Of a stretch of DNA of 64,000 nucleotides, positions 29,018 to 37,968 are shown in pieces (within the stretch, counting starts at the first letter, position 1; each line of letters starts with the position of its first letter). This stretch comes from Blastococcus saxobsidens. Lineage in GTDB: Bacteria > Actinomycetota > Actinomycetes > Mycobacteriales > Geodermatophilaceae. The notes under the pieces were generated by a model. The model was given only the letters and a program-made list of their open reading frames with translations, made no database searches and was not told the origin of the DNA. Location of the stretch: positions 62,001 through 126,000 of the forward strand of contig NZ_POQT01000007.1 of the NCBI RefSeq assembly GCF_002938435.1, read 5' to 3'. Position numbers and translations under genes: made by a program.

Positions 29018-30886
29018 GTGCGCCGAGCCGCGACCGCCCTGCTCACCTCCGCGCTGGCTGCCGGGAGCATGGTCGCCCTGGCGCCGCACGTGGCCGCCGC
29101 GGCCGAGATCACCCCACGGGACCTCACCATCACGGTCACCGGCCTGGGGCCGGAGGAGCGGACCTGCGAGATCGATGCCGACCTGTACGTGCCGGCCGGC
29201 GTCACGAAGAAGCGGCCGGCGCCCGCGCTGCTGACCACGAACGGTTTCGGCGGCAGCAAGGGCGACCAGGCCGACTACGCCCAGGGCTTCGGCGAGCACG
29301 GCTACGTGACGCTGGCCTACACCGGCCTGGGGTTCGTCGACGACGACCCGTGCCCGATCACGCTGGACGACGTCGAGCACGACGGGGCGGCGGCGAGCCA
29401 GCTGCTGCGCTTCCTGGGCGGCGACCCGTCGATCGAGGCCGTCGACGACGCGACCGGGAAGCGGGTGCGGATCGACCAGGTCGCCCGCGAGGACTCGCGA
29501 ACCGGCGTCCGCCACGATCCGCAGGTCGGCATGATCGGCGGTTCCTACGGCGGGCAGATCCAGTTCGCGACGGCCGGCTTCGAGCGGGCCGCCGGCACCG
29601 ACCGGCTGGACGCGATCATCCCGCAGATCACCTGGAACGACCTGTCGTACTCGCTCGCTCCGGAGAACAGCAGCCTGCCCGGGAGCACCGCGCGCAGCGG
29701 GTCGGTGAGCGCGTCGGGCACCGGGGTCTTCAAGTACCAGTGGGCCGCACTGTTCACCACGCTCGGGGTGGTGAACGGCGCCCAGGACCTCCAGGCCCTC
29801 GCCGACCCGGACGCCTTCACCCGCTTCTTCGAGCAGGCCGCCGGCAACTGCGCGAACTTCGAACCCCAGGTGTGCCAGGCCCTGGCCGAGGTCGCCACCG
29901 TCGGCTACCCGAGCCAGGCCTCGATCGACTACCTGCGGTCGAACTCGGTCGCCAGCTACGCGCACGACGTCCGGGTCCCTACCCTGTTCGGGCAGGGCCA
30001 GGCGGACACGCTGTTCAACCTGCAGGAGTCGGTGGCCACCTACACCGCGCTGGAGCGCCAGGGGACGCCCGTCTCGCTGGTCTGGCAGTCGTGGGGGCAC
30101 AGCGACTCCTCGCCGCAGCCGGGCGAGCTGGACGAGCGCCACCCCGCGCGGTCGCTGCAGGGCAGGGCGGCGCTGGCCTGGTTCGACCACTACGTGCGCG
30201 ACCGCGGCCCGGAGCCGCCCCAGGGCTTCACCTACTACCGGGACTGGGTGTTCGCGGCCACCGGCGACATCGCGAAGGCCTACGCGGTCGCGCCGTCCTA
30301 CCCGGTCGGCGCGGAACGCACGTTCCACCTCTCCAGCACCGGCCCGACCGGCGGCGCCCTGGTGGACTCCCCGGACCAGGTCGCGACCGGGACCAGCGGC
30401 TACAGCAGCGTGGCGCCGATCGGCCCGAACTACACCGAGACGTCGGCGCTCGACCAGAGCGGGCCGGTCTCCGATCCCGCGGGTACGGCCATCCGCTTCT
30501 CGACCGAGCCGCTGACCTCCGCGATGGACGTCGTCGGCTCGCCCCGGCTCACCGTGCAGCTGAGCTCACCGCGCGTCGCGGCCACCCAGGCGCTCGGGCC
30601 CGGCGGCCGGCTGGTCGCCTACGCGAAGGTCTACGACGTCGGCCCCGACGGGGAGGCGGTCGAGCTGCCGCACCGGCTGATCTCCCCGGTGCGGGTTCCC
30701 GACGTGACCGAGCCGGTCACGGTCGAGCTGCCGGGGATCGTGCACCGGTTCGAGGAGGGGCACCGGCTGGCGGTCGTGCTGGCCGGCGGTGACATGGCCT
30801 ACCGCGGATCCACCGTCGCCCAGCCGGTGACCCTCACCACCGGCACGGGGGCCCCGCAGAGCCTGACGATCCCGGTGGTGCCCTAG
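29018..30886 (+). CDS. Secreted CocE/NonD-type S15 hydrolase
   Basis: This 622-residue exported serine hydrolase is related to X-Pro dipeptidyl-peptidase and cocaine esterase. A signal peptide of about 29 residues ends near HVAAAA. The alpha/beta-hydrolase domain has the nucleophile in GGSYGGQ (S176), an acid in GQGQADTLFN and a histidine in SWGHSD. A C-terminal jelly-roll domain runs from about residue 430. The GTG has GAGGAG five bases upstream. Substrate is unknown: peptidase, esterase or acylase are all possible. A stop-adjacent hairpin follows the TAG. Confidence 0.88.
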   Translation: MRRAATALLTSALAAGSMVALAPHVAAAAEITPRDLTITVTGLGPEERTCEIDADLYVPAGVTKKRPAPALLTTNGFGGSKGDQADYAQGFGEHGYVTLAYTGLGFVDDDPCPITLDDVEHDGAAASQLLRFLGGDPSIEAVDDATGKRVRIDQVAREDSRTGVRHDPQVGMIGGSYGGQIQFATAGFERAAGTDRLDAIIPQITWNDLSYSLAPENSSLPGSTARSGSVSASGTGVFKYQWAALFTTLGVVNGAQDLQALADPDAFTRFFEQAAGNCANFEPQVCQALAEVATVGYPSQASIDYLRSNSVASYAHDVRVPTLFGQGQADTLFNLQESVATYTALERQGTPVSLVWQSWGHSDSSPQPGELDERHPARSLQGRAALAWFDHYVRDRGPEPPQGFTYYRDWVFAATGDIAKAYAVAPSYPVGAERTFHLSSTGPTGGALVDSPDQVATGTSGYSSVAPIGPNYTETSALDQSGPVSDPAGTAIRFSTEPLTSAMDVVGSPRLTVQLSSPRVAATQALGPGGRLVAYAKVYDVGPDGEAVELPHRLISPVRVPDVTEPVTVELPGIVHRFEEGHRLAVVLAGGDMAYRGSTVAQPVTLTTGTGAPQSLTIPVVP

Positions 30887-30947
30887 CAGGAGGCCCCTCC
30901 TGCCCCCCACCCCTCGCACGCTCGGGCGGGACCCTGCAGGAGGGCCG
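30887..30947 (+). terminator. Stop-adjacent hairpin element, copy 5 (S15 gene)
   Basis: It begins CAGGAGGCCCCTCCTGC directly after the TAG and closes GCAGGAGGGCC. The centre CACCCCTCGCACGCTCGGG matches the other copies. It also lies just downstream of the convergent B12-binding gene and can serve both. Confidence 0.8.
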
Positions 30948-30959
30948 GAAGGAACGGGA

Positions 30960-31370
30960 TCAGGTTCCTGCTGGTGCGCCGACGTGGGTGCGCACCCACT
31001 CCACGATGTCGGTGGTGGTGGCGCCGGGGGTGAACACCCCGGCGACGCCGAGGCGCTCCAGCTCCGGCACGTCCTCCTCCGGGATGATCCCGCCGCCGAA
31101 GACGACGACGTCGTCGATCCCTCGTTCGCGCATCAGCTCGGCGAGCCGGGCGAACAGCGTCATGTGGGCGCCGGAGAGGACGGACAGGCCCACCGCGTCG
31201 GCGTCCTCCTGGACGACGGTGTCCACGATCTGCTCGGGCGCCTGGTGCAGGCCGGTGTAGACGACCTCCATGCCCGCGTCGCGCAGCGCACGCGCGACCA
31301 CCTTGGCGCCCCGGTCGTGCCCGTCGAGGCCCGGCTTGGCGATGACCACCCGGATGCGTTCGTCCACCAC
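30960..31370 (-). CDS. Stand-alone cobalamin-binding domain protein
   Basis: This 136-residue protein is a free B12-binding domain like the C terminus of methylmalonyl-CoA mutase. The cobalt-ligand motif D16-x-H18-x-x-G21 is in [17 protein letters not shown] and [10 protein letters not shown] supply the rest of the corrin pocket. No mutase large subunit is nearby, so its partner must be coded elsewhere; many actinobacteria carry such small McmA2-type subunits for related mutases. The GTG at 31370 has TAAGCT seven bases upstream, suggesting a leaderless message. Confidence 0.88.
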   Translation of the reverse strand: MVDERIRVVIAKPGLDGHDRGAKVVARALRDAGMEVVYTGLHQAPEQIVDTVVQEDADAVGLSVLSGAHMTLFARLAELMRERGIDDVVVFGGGIIPEEDVPELERLGVAGVFTPGATTTDIVEWVRTHVGAPAGT

Positions 31371-31377
31371 GGGTCGG

Positions 31378-31383
31378 AGCTTA
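31378..31383 (-). promoter_or_regulatory. -10 hexamer of the leaderless B12-binding gene
   Basis: On the minus strand TAAGCT lies seven bases before the GTG at 31370. Confidence 0.55.
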
Positions 31384-31425
31384 GGGCCGACGGGCGGGCC
31401 GGGGCACCCCTCGCGCCCGTCCGGA

Positions 31426-32442
31426 TCAGGCCGCCGACCGGCGGGCCCGCCAGGCGAGGACGGTCAGCGCGGCGAACGCCATCCCGACCACGACGAGACC
31501 GGCGCCGGGCACGGTCCACACCAGCTCCTCGGAGGACGCCGCGTCGCGCAGCCCCACCAGGCCGGCGGACAGGACCGTCACGGTGATCCCCAGCAGCCCG
31601 CCGACGACGGCCAGCCGCGGCCGCAGCGACGGCGCCACGACCGAGCACAGCAGCAGGGCGCCGGCGAGCAGCAGGCCACCGAGCAGGGCCAGGCCCGGAC
31701 GCTCCAGCAGCGCCTGCGACCCCTCGCGGGTGACGACGGTCTGGAGCCCGGTCGCGGGATCGGTGCGCAGCTCGGCCGGGACGTCGGCGGCCGGCAGGGC
31801 CAGGCACAGGACGGCGGCCACCCCGAGCAGCACGGCCGAGCCGGCCAGCACGGAGCGGAGCCGGTCCAGCGCGCCCCGGTCCTCCATGACCGTCCGGCCC
31901 CAGGCGGTCAGGGCGACGGCGCCCGCGAGCACGGTGAGGGACAGCGCGACCACGCCCAGCACCCAGCCGGCGCCCACCTGGATCCCGCTGGTGAGCACCC
32001 GCTCCCCGGCCAGGACCTCCACGCCCGGACGCGAGGTGGAACTGCTGCCCCGGTAGACCTCGATCATCAGCTCGCCGACGGAGAGGGCGCCGGTGATCGA
32101 CGCGTAGGCGAGGCCGAACTTGGGGACGGCGCGGCGCACCAGCGTGGCGCCTACGGCCACCTGCACCGCGGGGACGAGGACGGCCAGCAGCGCACTCCCC
32201 GGGCCGTGCACCTGGCGCAGCACCTCGCCATCCACGACCAGGTAGGTCGGGAACGCCGCGGCGACGCCCACGAGACCGGCGAGCACCAGCAGGACACCGA
32301 CGACCGGCACCGCCGGGGGAACGGTACCGACGATCAGCCGGTCGCCGGTCGGGGCCACCGCCGGAGCAGGCCTGCGCCCCGGGTCGCGGCGGGCAGTGGC
32401 TCGGGTGCGGTCGGTCCCGGTGCGGTCGTCGCGGGCGGGCAC
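31426..32442 (-). CDS. Polytopic membrane protein of unknown function
   Basis: This 338-residue protein has a basic, Thr/Arg-rich N-terminal segment (about 45 residues) and seven or eight hydrophobic helices. A longer polar loop containing [17 protein letters not shown] lies between later helices. I do not recognise the family. The GTG at 32442 has GGGGG four bases upstream. It is divergent from the lipase gene across a 183-base gap in which no gene or clear hairpin is seen. Confidence 0.75.
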   Translation of the reverse strand: MPARDDRTGTDRTRATARRDPGRRPAPAVAPTGDRLIVGTVPPAVPVVGVLLVLAGLVGVAAAFPTYLVVDGEVLRQVHGPGSALLAVLVPAVQVAVGATLVRRAVPKFGLAYASITGALSVGELMIEVYRGSSSTSRPGVEVLAGERVLTSGIQVGAGWVLGVVALSLTVLAGAVALTAWGRTVMEDRGALDRLRSVLAGSAVLLGVAAVLCLALPAADVPAELRTDPATGLQTVVTREGSQALLERPGLALLGGLLLAGALLLCSVVAPSLRPRLAVVGGLLGITVTVLSAGLVGLRDAASSEELVWTVPGAGLVVVGMAFAALTVLAWRARRSAA

Positions 32443-32625
32443 GGTTCCCCCTTCGGCGGCTTGGTCACGAACAGGCCTCGATCGGCGACCGGAGATGACG
32501 TTCGTGTGACGCTCGGCACACCGCCGCTTTACGGTCGGATGAACGGAGCACACACGGGAGCAACGAACCGACGGACCGACCTGAACCCGAGGTCCCGCCG
32601 GAAGCTCCAGACGGGGAGAACGGCC

Positions 32626-33519
32626 ATGCACCCATCGAGCGAGCTGAGCCCTGCTCCAGGGTGGCACACGACCGGTGACCCCGAGGCCACGCCACGGGGC
32701 TTGCGCGCGCTCTGTTCGACGGCCACCCTCACCGGCGGCCTGACCGAGCTGGCCTGGGTCGGCGCGCACGTCCTGATGTACCCGCTGGGCACCCGGATGG
32801 AGGCCCTGCGCCCGGATCTCCGCAGGCGCACGGGCGAGCAGCCGGCCGCCGTCCGGGCACTGTTCGCCGACGACCCGCTCGCCGCCCGCGTCCCCGTCCT
32901 GCTGGTGCACGGCCTGGTCGACAACCGGTCGGTGTTCGCCGTGATGCGCCGCAGCCTGCGCCGGCGGGGGTTCACCCACGTCTGCTCGTGGAACTACAGC
33001 CCGTTCCTCACCGACATCACCCAGGCCGCCACGGCGCTGGGGCAGCAGCTCGAACGGATCTGCGAGCAGACCGGCCACGACCGGGTGCACGTCGTCGGGC
33101 ACAGCCTGGGCGGGCTGATCGCCCGTTACCACGTGCAGCGGCAGGGTGGTGACGAGCGCGTCGACGCCCTGGTCACCCTCGGCACCCCGCACCAGGGCTC
33201 GATCCTGGCCCACGTGCTGCCCACCCCGCTGGTCCGCCAGCTCCGCCCCGGGTCACCCGTCCTGCGGGAGCTCGAGGAGCCGGCACCGGGCTGCCGCACC
33301 CGCGTCACCGCCGTCTACAGCGACCTGGACCAGCTCGTCCTGCCCACGAGCTCCGGCCGCTGCGACCACCCCGACCTCGGTGCCCGGAACCTGCTGTTCC
33401 GCGGGGTCGGGCACATGTCGCTGCCCATGCACCGCGGCGTCCTGGACGAGGTCGCGACGACGCTGGCCGGCGCCGGGCAGCGCGCGGCGCGGCGTCGGCA
33501 CATGCGCGCCGTCGCCTGA
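32626..33519 (+). CDS. Lipase-type alpha/beta hydrolase
   Basis: This 297-residue protein resembles bacterial class 2 triacylglycerol lipases or acyltransferases. It shows the oxyanion stretch VLLVHGLVDNRS, the nucleophile elbow GHSLGG (S160) and VTLGTPHQGS. A probable acid is in YSDLDQLVLP and the histidine in GVGHMSLP. No clear signal peptide is seen; a mildly hydrophobic segment (residues 35-55) could associate with membrane. The ATG has GGGGAGAACGG upstream; the longer open frame is ignored because it lacks a ribosome site. Confidence 0.85.
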   Translation: MHPSSELSPAPGWHTTGDPEATPRGLRALCSTATLTGGLTELAWVGAHVLMYPLGTRMEALRPDLRRRTGEQPAAVRALFADDPLAARVPVLLVHGLVDNRSVFAVMRRSLRRRGFTHVCSWNYSPFLTDITQAATALGQQLERICEQTGHDRVHVVGHSLGGLIARYHVQRQGGDERVDALVTLGTPHQGSILAHVLPTPLVRQLRPGSPVLRELEEPAPGCRTRVTAVYSDLDQLVLPTSSGRCDHPDLGARNLLFRGVGHMSLPMHRGVLDEVATTLAGAGQRAARRRHMRAVA

Positions 33520-33741
33520 GCCGCGCCCCGCAGCGGTCACCGCTTGTCGACTCATTCCCTTCACGACTTGCGCGCATCGCGACACGCAGCGTCGGGTGCT
33601 TGGCCGCGTCCTGACTCATCGTTACGGTTCGATCACGGCGCCGGGACATCCCGGCGGGTGCCGATCAGGCGCCCTCGCCGTCGTCGCTCCCCCGACGAAC
33701 GCCTCGCGCGCTCGCCGCCGTGCCATCCGAGAGGTCCTTCC

Positions 33742-34566
33742 GTGTCTCACAGCAGTGCACAGGTGCTGGAGCGACCGGCGACCGCCGCGGACGCGCAGAC
33801 CCCCGCCATCGTGCAGGCCCTCGCCGCCCGCCGGGCCGCAGCCTCCGCCGGGACCGAGGCCGAGGCCATCTCCGCGAAGCCCTGGCTGCTGGGGCGGCTC
33901 ATCGGCGGTCGACGCCTGCCCCACCCGCCGGGCCGGCGAGCCCCGATGTGGTTCGCCGCACTGGTGGCCGGGGCCCTGGTCGCCGGCGTGCCCACCATGT
34001 TCGGCGACCGCACCCCCGCGGTGTCGGCGTCGGCCTCCGACTACGGGCTCGGCGAGAGCACCGACGTCAGCTTCAGCGGTGGCCTCGAGAACGCCGATGC
34101 CCGCCGCGGCATCACCGAGGCCGAGGCCCAGGCCCGCCTCGGTGAGCTCGCCGCCTCCCGCGCCGCCCGCCAGCCGAAGACGGCGCTGCCGGTCCGTGGC
34201 GTCCTCACCACCTGCTTCTGCATGCGCTGGGGCACCATGCACTACGGCCTGGACCTCGCCGCGCCCCTGGGCACGCCGATCGTCGCCGCCACCGACGGGG
34301 TCGTCATCCGCGCCGGACGGGCGTCCGGCTACGGCAACGCCGTCTACATCCAGGACCCCGACGGCAACGTCCACATCTACGGGCACATGCGCTACTACAA
34401 CGTCTCCGAGGGCGACCTCGTCACCGCCGGCGACCAGATCGCCAAGGTCGGCAACGAGGGCCAGTCCACCGGCCCGCACCTGCACTACGAGCTGCACCGC
34501 GGCGGCATGGACGGGCGCCCGATCGACCCCGCCAAGTACCTCGCCGAGCGCGGCGTAGAGGTCTGA
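33742..34566 (+). CDS. M23-family peptidoglycan endopeptidase
   Basis: This 274-residue protein has a cytoplasmic N terminus, one transmembrane helix (about residues 72-92) and a C-terminal lysostaphin-like (LytM) domain outside the cell. The zinc site is intact: HYGLD for the first His/Asp pair and GPHLHYELH for the HxH. The GTG has GAGAGG seven bases upstream. It lies convergent to pcrA, as Rv0950c does in mycobacteria. The upstream gap (33520-33741) may carry a structured leader, but no known riboswitch was recognised. Confidence 0.9.
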   Translation: MSHSSAQVLERPATAADAQTPAIVQALAARRAAASAGTEAEAISAKPWLLGRLIGGRRLPHPPGRRAPMWFAALVAGALVAGVPTMFGDRTPAVSASASDYGLGESTDVSFSGGLENADARRGITEAEAQARLGELAASRAARQPKTALPVRGVLTTCFCMRWGTMHYGLDLAAPLGTPIVAATDGVVIRAGRASGYGNAVYIQDPDGNVHIYGHMRYYNVSEGDLVTAGDQIAKVGNEGQSTGPHLHYELHRGGMDGRPIDPAKYLAERGVEV

Positions 34567-34574
34567 CCTCCGCA

Positions 34575-34632
34575 CGATCGCGCCCTGGAGGACCCCTCGA
34601 CCCTCGAGGAGAGATCCTTCAGGGCGCAATCG
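34575..34632. terminator. Imperfect long inverted repeat between M23 gene and pcrA
   Basis: The arm beginning CGATCGCGCCCTGGAGGA (34575-34600) pairs imperfectly with 34604-34632, which ends TTCAGGGCGCAATCG. It lies between convergent genes and is probably a bidirectional terminator. Confidence 0.7.
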
Positions 34633-34646
34633 CCGTTGCTGAGCCC

Positions 34647-36947
34647 CTACAGCTTGACGAGCGGGGCGTAGCGGAGGACGAGGCGCTTGGTGCCGCCGGA
34701 CCCGAAGTCCACCGTGGCCTGCGCCTTGTCGGCCACGCCGGTGACCTCGACCACCGTGCCGAGGCCGAAGGCGTCGTGGCTCACCCGGTCGCCGACCTCC
34801 ACCGAGATCACCTGGCGGTTGCCGGCACCGCCGCGCAGGCCGCCGGTGGACAGGCCGGTGGCCGTCACCCGCGTCTGCGCCGAACGGTAGCCGGTCGACG
34901 GCGCCGGGGTCGGGTCCAGCCGCTCCCAGTGGATCGTCTCGGCCGGGATCTCGTCGAGGAACCGCGACGGCGGGTTGTAGGCCGGCTGCCCCCAGCTCGT
35001 GCGGACCGTGGCCCGCGAGATGAACAGCCGCTGACGGGCGCGGGTGATACCGACGTAGGCCAGCCGGCGCTCCTCCTCCAGCTCCCGCGGGTCGCCGAGC
35101 GCGCGCAGGTGCGGGAAGACGCCGTCCTCCATGCCGGTCAGGAAGACGACCGGGAACTCCAGGCCCTTGGCGGTGTGCAGCGTCATCATCGTGACCACGC
35201 CGGCGTCGTCCCCGGTCACGGGGATCTGGTCGGCGTCGGCCACCAGGGACACCTGCTCCAGGAAGTCCGTGACGGTGCCGCCGGGGCTGGCCGCCTCGAA
35301 CTCCGCGGCCACCGAGATGAGCTCGTTGAGGTTGTCCACCCGGCCCTCGTCCTGCGGGTCGGTGCTCGCCTGCAGCTCGGCCAGGTAGCCGGTGCGGTCG
35401 AGGATGCTCTCCAGCAGCGCGGCGGGGCCCGAGCCGGTCTCGACGAGCTGCTCGAACTCCTCCAGCAGCGCCACGAACTCCTGCAGCGCCTTGAGCGACC
35501 GGGTGGCGAGGTCGGGCACCTCGGCGCAGCGTCGCAGTGCCGTGCCGAACGCGATCCGCTCCCGGTCGGCGAAGGACTCGATGCAGGACTCGGCCTTGTC
35601 GCCGATGCCGCGCTTGGGCACGTTGATGATCCGGCGCAGGCTCACGACGTCGGCCGGGTTGGCCACGAGCTTCAGGTAGGCCAGCGCGTCGCGGACCTCC
35701 TTGCGCTCGTAGAACCGGACGCCGCCGACGACCTTGTACGGCATGCCGACGCGGATGAAGACCTCTTCGAACACGCGCGAGGCGTTGTTCGTGCGGTAGA
35801 AGACCGCGATGTCCTTCGGCTGGAAGGCGCCCTCGTCGACCAGCGCGTCGATCTGCTCGGCGACCCAGGCCGCCTCGTCGTGCTCGTTGTCGGCGACGTA
35901 GCCCTCGATCAGCTCGCCGTCGCCGGAGTCGGTCCACAGGTTCTTGGGACGCCGGCCGGTGTTCTTCGCGATGACGGTGTTCGCGGCCTTGAGGATCCGC
36001 TGGGTGGAGCGGTAGTTCTGCTCCAGCAGGATCGTCGTGGCCTGCGGGTAGTCGCGCTCGAACTCGTCGATGTTGCGGATCGTGGCGCCGCGGAAGGCGT
36101 AGATCGACTGATCGGCGTCACCGACGACGCACAGCTCGGCCTGGGGCACCGGGCCCTCGCCCGTGCCGGTCAGCTCGCGCACCAGCATGTACTGGGCGTG
36201 GTTGGTGTCCTGGTACTCGTCGACCAGCACGTGCCGGAACCGGCGGCGGTAGTGCTCGGCGACGTCGGGGAAGGCCTGGAGCAGGTTGACCGTCGTCATG
36301 ATCAGGTCGTCGAAGTCCATGGCGTGCGCCTCGCGCAGCCGGCGCTGGTAGAGGGTGTACGCCTCCTTGAGCACCTTCTCCGGCGCCGTCTGAGGGCTGA
36401 ACGACTCCTCGTCGACGAGCTCGTTCTTCAGGTTCGACACCTGGGCGGCGAGGCTGCGCCCCGGGTAGCGCTTGGCGTCGAGGTCGAGGTCCCGGGCGAC
36501 CATCGTCATCAGCCGGACCGAGTCGCCCTGGTCGTAGATGGTGAACGACGACTTCATACCGAGCTTGGCGGCCTCGGCCCGCAGGATGCGCACGCACATC
36601 GAGTGGAAGGTCGACACCCACATCGACCGGGCGCGCGGACCGACGAGGGCGGCCACCCGGTCCTTCATCTCGCCCGCGGCCTTGTTCGTGAAGGTGATGG
36701 CCAGGATCTCGCCCGGTTGCACCCCGCGGGCGCCCAGCAGGTAGGCGATGCGGTGGGCGAGCACACGGGTCTTGCCCGACCCCGCTCCCGCCACGATCAG
36801 CAGCGGTCCGCCCTCGTGGACGACGGCGTCGCGCTGGGGGCCGTTGAGGCCGGCGAGCATCCGGTCCAGCTCCCGCCCGAGCGAGCCGGGAGCGGAACGC
36901 TGCAGGGCGGCGGTACCGGGCAAGGACTGCTGGATGCTGCTGCTCAT
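34647..36947 (-). CDS. pcrA: UvrD/PcrA-type DNA helicase
   Basis: This 766-residue superfamily-1 helicase unwinds DNA in nucleotide-excision repair and recombination control. Walker A is GAGSGKT at residues 54-60; Walker B is VDEYQDTN; motif III is VGDADQSIYAFRGA; later motifs include TMMTLHTAKGLEFPVVFLTG and EERRLAYVGITRA. A small beta-barrel (Tudor-like) region at the C terminus (GDRVSHDAFGLGTVVEV) can bind RNA polymerase. The ATG at 36947 has TACAGT nine bases upstream. Length fits UvrD1 (Rv0949, about 770). Confidence 0.96.
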   Translation of the reverse strand: MSSSIQQSLPGTAALQRSAPGSLGRELDRMLAGLNGPQRDAVVHEGGPLLIVAGAGSGKTRVLAHRIAYLLGARGVQPGEILAITFTNKAAGEMKDRVAALVGPRARSMWVSTFHSMCVRILRAEAAKLGMKSSFTIYDQGDSVRLMTMVARDLDLDAKRYPGRSLAAQVSNLKNELVDEESFSPQTAPEKVLKEAYTLYQRRLREAHAMDFDDLIMTTVNLLQAFPDVAEHYRRRFRHVLVDEYQDTNHAQYMLVRELTGTGEGPVPQAELCVVGDADQSIYAFRGATIRNIDEFERDYPQATTILLEQNYRSTQRILKAANTVIAKNTGRRPKNLWTDSGDGELIEGYVADNEHDEAAWVAEQIDALVDEGAFQPKDIAVFYRTNNASRVFEEVFIRVGMPYKVVGGVRFYERKEVRDALAYLKLVANPADVVSLRRIINVPKRGIGDKAESCIESFADRERIAFGTALRRCAEVPDLATRSLKALQEFVALLEEFEQLVETGSGPAALLESILDRTGYLAELQASTDPQDEGRVDNLNELISVAAEFEAASPGGTVTDFLEQVSLVADADQIPVTGDDAGVVTMMTLHTAKGLEFPVVFLTGMEDGVFPHLRALGDPRELEEERRLAYVGITRARQRLFISRATVRTSWGQPAYNPPSRFLDEIPAETIHWERLDPTPAPSTGYRSAQTRVTATGLSTGGLRGGAGNRQVISVEVGDRVSHDAFGLGTVVEVTGVADKAQATVDFGSGGTKRLVLRYAPLVKL

Positions 36948-37053
36948 GACGAGGCCACTGTAGGCCGGACGGGTGACGGTCCCGGCGGGCGCAGGACCGC
37001 CCGCACCACCCGTCACACCGCCGCGGCCGTGGCGCCGTCCGGCGGTGGTGTGG

Positions 37054-37059
37054 CAGACT
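37054..37059 (+). promoter_or_regulatory. CAGACT hexamer before the leader ORF
   Basis: CAGACT lies six bases before the GTG at 37066, the same arrangement as before folD and the YihY-family gene. No convincing -35 element was seen at 16-18 bases upstream. Confidence 0.45.
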
Positions 37060-37065
37060 CGCCCC

Positions 37066-37143
37066 GTGCTCGCCACGGTCAGCCTTCACAGGATGGACTT
37101 TGCCTACGGCCACCGGGATCCGGTGTCCGTCACCGCTGGCTGA
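37066..37143 (+). CDS. Putative leader peptide upstream of chorismate mutase
   Basis: A 25-codon reading frame starts at GTG 37066 (an in-frame ATG follows at 37093) and encodes VLATVSLHRMDFAYGHRDP followed by VSVTAG. It contains one Phe, coded by TTT (a rare codon in such a GC-rich genome), and one Tyr, two codons apart. The stop is 17 bases before a Rho-independent terminator, and the next gene makes an aromatic amino acid precursor. This is the architecture of a transcription attenuator. The density of regulatory codons is low, so the role is inference. Confidence 0.45.
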   Translation: MLATVSLHRMDFAYGHRDPVSVTAG

Positions 37144-37157
37144 GCACACGCCGCAAC

Positions 37158-37190
37158 AGACGCCCCGGGCCCGAGGAGCCCGGGGCGTTT
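37158..37190 (+). terminator. Intrinsic terminator (candidate attenuator) before chorismate mutase
   Basis: ACGCCCCGGGC at 37160-37170 pairs with GCCCGGGGCGT at 37178-37188 around a seven-base loop and is followed by TTCTCGTT. It lies between the leader frame and the chorismate mutase gene, so readthrough is needed to express the gene unless another promoter lies at 37190-37234. TCAGCC at 37079-37084 can pair with GGCTGA at 37138-37143, which could form part of an alternative fold. Confidence 0.7.
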
Positions 37191-37234
37191 CTCGTTCCAG
37201 GGGGTCCCGGGTCCACGAACACCGAGGACGACCG

Positions 37235-37528
37235 ATGAGCACCCTGAGCAACTCCCCCGTCGCCGGCCCGACCGCCCCGGAGGACCCGGCCGCACGGATC
37301 GGCGAGCTGCGCGGAGCGATCGACGCGTGCGACGCCGAGATCATCGAGCTGGTGCGCCGACGCCTGCGGATCTCGCACGAGATCGGTGCCCTGCGCGCCG
37401 CCAGCGGCGGTACGCGCCTGTCGCTGTCCCGCGAGCAGCAGGTGCTGGACCGCTTCCGCACCGAGCTCGGGCCCGACGGCGCGTCGCTGGGCATGATGCT
37501 GCTGCGCCAGGGCCGCGGCCGCCTCTGA
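37235..37528 (+). CDS. Chorismate mutase, small AroQ type
   Basis: This 97-residue all-helical protein converts chorismate to prephenate, the branch point to Phe and Tyr. It shows IGELRGAIDACDAEIIELVRRR and ISHEIGALRAASGG, then an Arg-rich second helix, as in the AroQ-delta class (Rv0948c, about 90 residues). That class is weak alone and is activated by complex formation with DAHP synthase. The ATG has GAGGACGACCG upstream. A stop-adjacent hairpin follows. Confidence 0.88.
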   Translation: MSTLSNSPVAGPTAPEDPAARIGELRGAIDACDAEIIELVRRRLRISHEIGALRAASGGTRLSLSREQQVLDRFRTELGPDGASLGMMLLRQGRGRL

Positions 37529-37586
37529 AGAAGGACCCCGTCCTCCTCACCCTTCGCACGCTCAGGGCGAGCCTCTGGACGGGGCC
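37529..37586 (+). terminator. Stop-adjacent hairpin element, copy 6 (chorismate mutase)
   Basis: It begins AGAAGGACCCCGTCC right after the TGA and closes GGACGGGGCC. The inner part is CTCACCCTTCGCACGCTCAGGGCGAG. It occupies the entire gap to the convergent small gene and even touches its stop codon, so it serves both. Confidence 0.8.
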
Positions 37587-37879
37587 TAGGGGCCGCTGCG
37601 CCACACCTGCGAGTCGTCGTCGCCCATGGCGGCGACCTCGAACACCCGGCCCGGACAGGCGGCCAGGGCCTCGTCCCCGAGATCCTTGCCCAGGTCCAGC
37701 GCCGCGTCGAGGTCGGCCGCCTCGCACTCGGTGGCCACCCGCAGCACCGACCGGTCCGGCTCCCGCCACAGCCGGAGCTCCGGGTCGTCGGGCCGGAGGA
37801 CGGTGCGGAGGGCGTCGATCGCGGCGTCGTCCAGCGGCGCGGAGGAGCGCAGCGCGACGGACAGGGTGAACGAGGGCAC
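37586..37879 (-). CDS. Small protein of unknown function
   Basis: This 97-residue soluble protein begins MPSFTLSVALRSSAPLDDAA and has an acidic, mixed alpha/beta composition with FEVAAMGDDDSQVWRSGP at the end. I do not recognise a family. The GTG at 37879 is preferred because CAGACT lies seven bases upstream, as before three other genes; a longer frame reaches 37918. Confidence 0.65.
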   Translation of the reverse strand: MPSFTLSVALRSSAPLDDAAIDALRTVLRPDDPELRLWREPDRSVLRVATECEAADLDAALDLGKDLGDEALAACPGRVFEVAAMGDDDSQVWRSGP

Positions 37880-37886
37880 GTCGGCG

Positions 37887-37892
37887 AGTCTG
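37887..37892 (-). promoter_or_regulatory. CAGACT hexamer before the small gene
   Basis: CAGACT on the minus strand lies seven bases before the GTG at 37879. Confidence 0.45.
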
Positions 37893-37955
37893 CGCGACGG
37901 CCGTCGTGGCCGCGGCACCGCCCCGGTGTCCCCTCCGCGCTGCGTGGGCTCTCCG

Positions 37956-37961
37956 TAGGCT
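37956..37961 (+). promoter_or_regulatory. -10 hexamer of the leaderless PIG-L gene
   Basis: TAGGCT lies seven bases before the GTG at 37969 with no ribosome site in between. Confidence 0.6.
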
Positions 37962-37968
37962 CCGCCGG

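Noticed and set aside
33520-33741. c-di-AMP riboswitch before the M23 peptidase gene
   Set aside because: Such riboswitches occur upstream of wall hydrolases in actinobacteria, but I could not find the conserved core motifs here.
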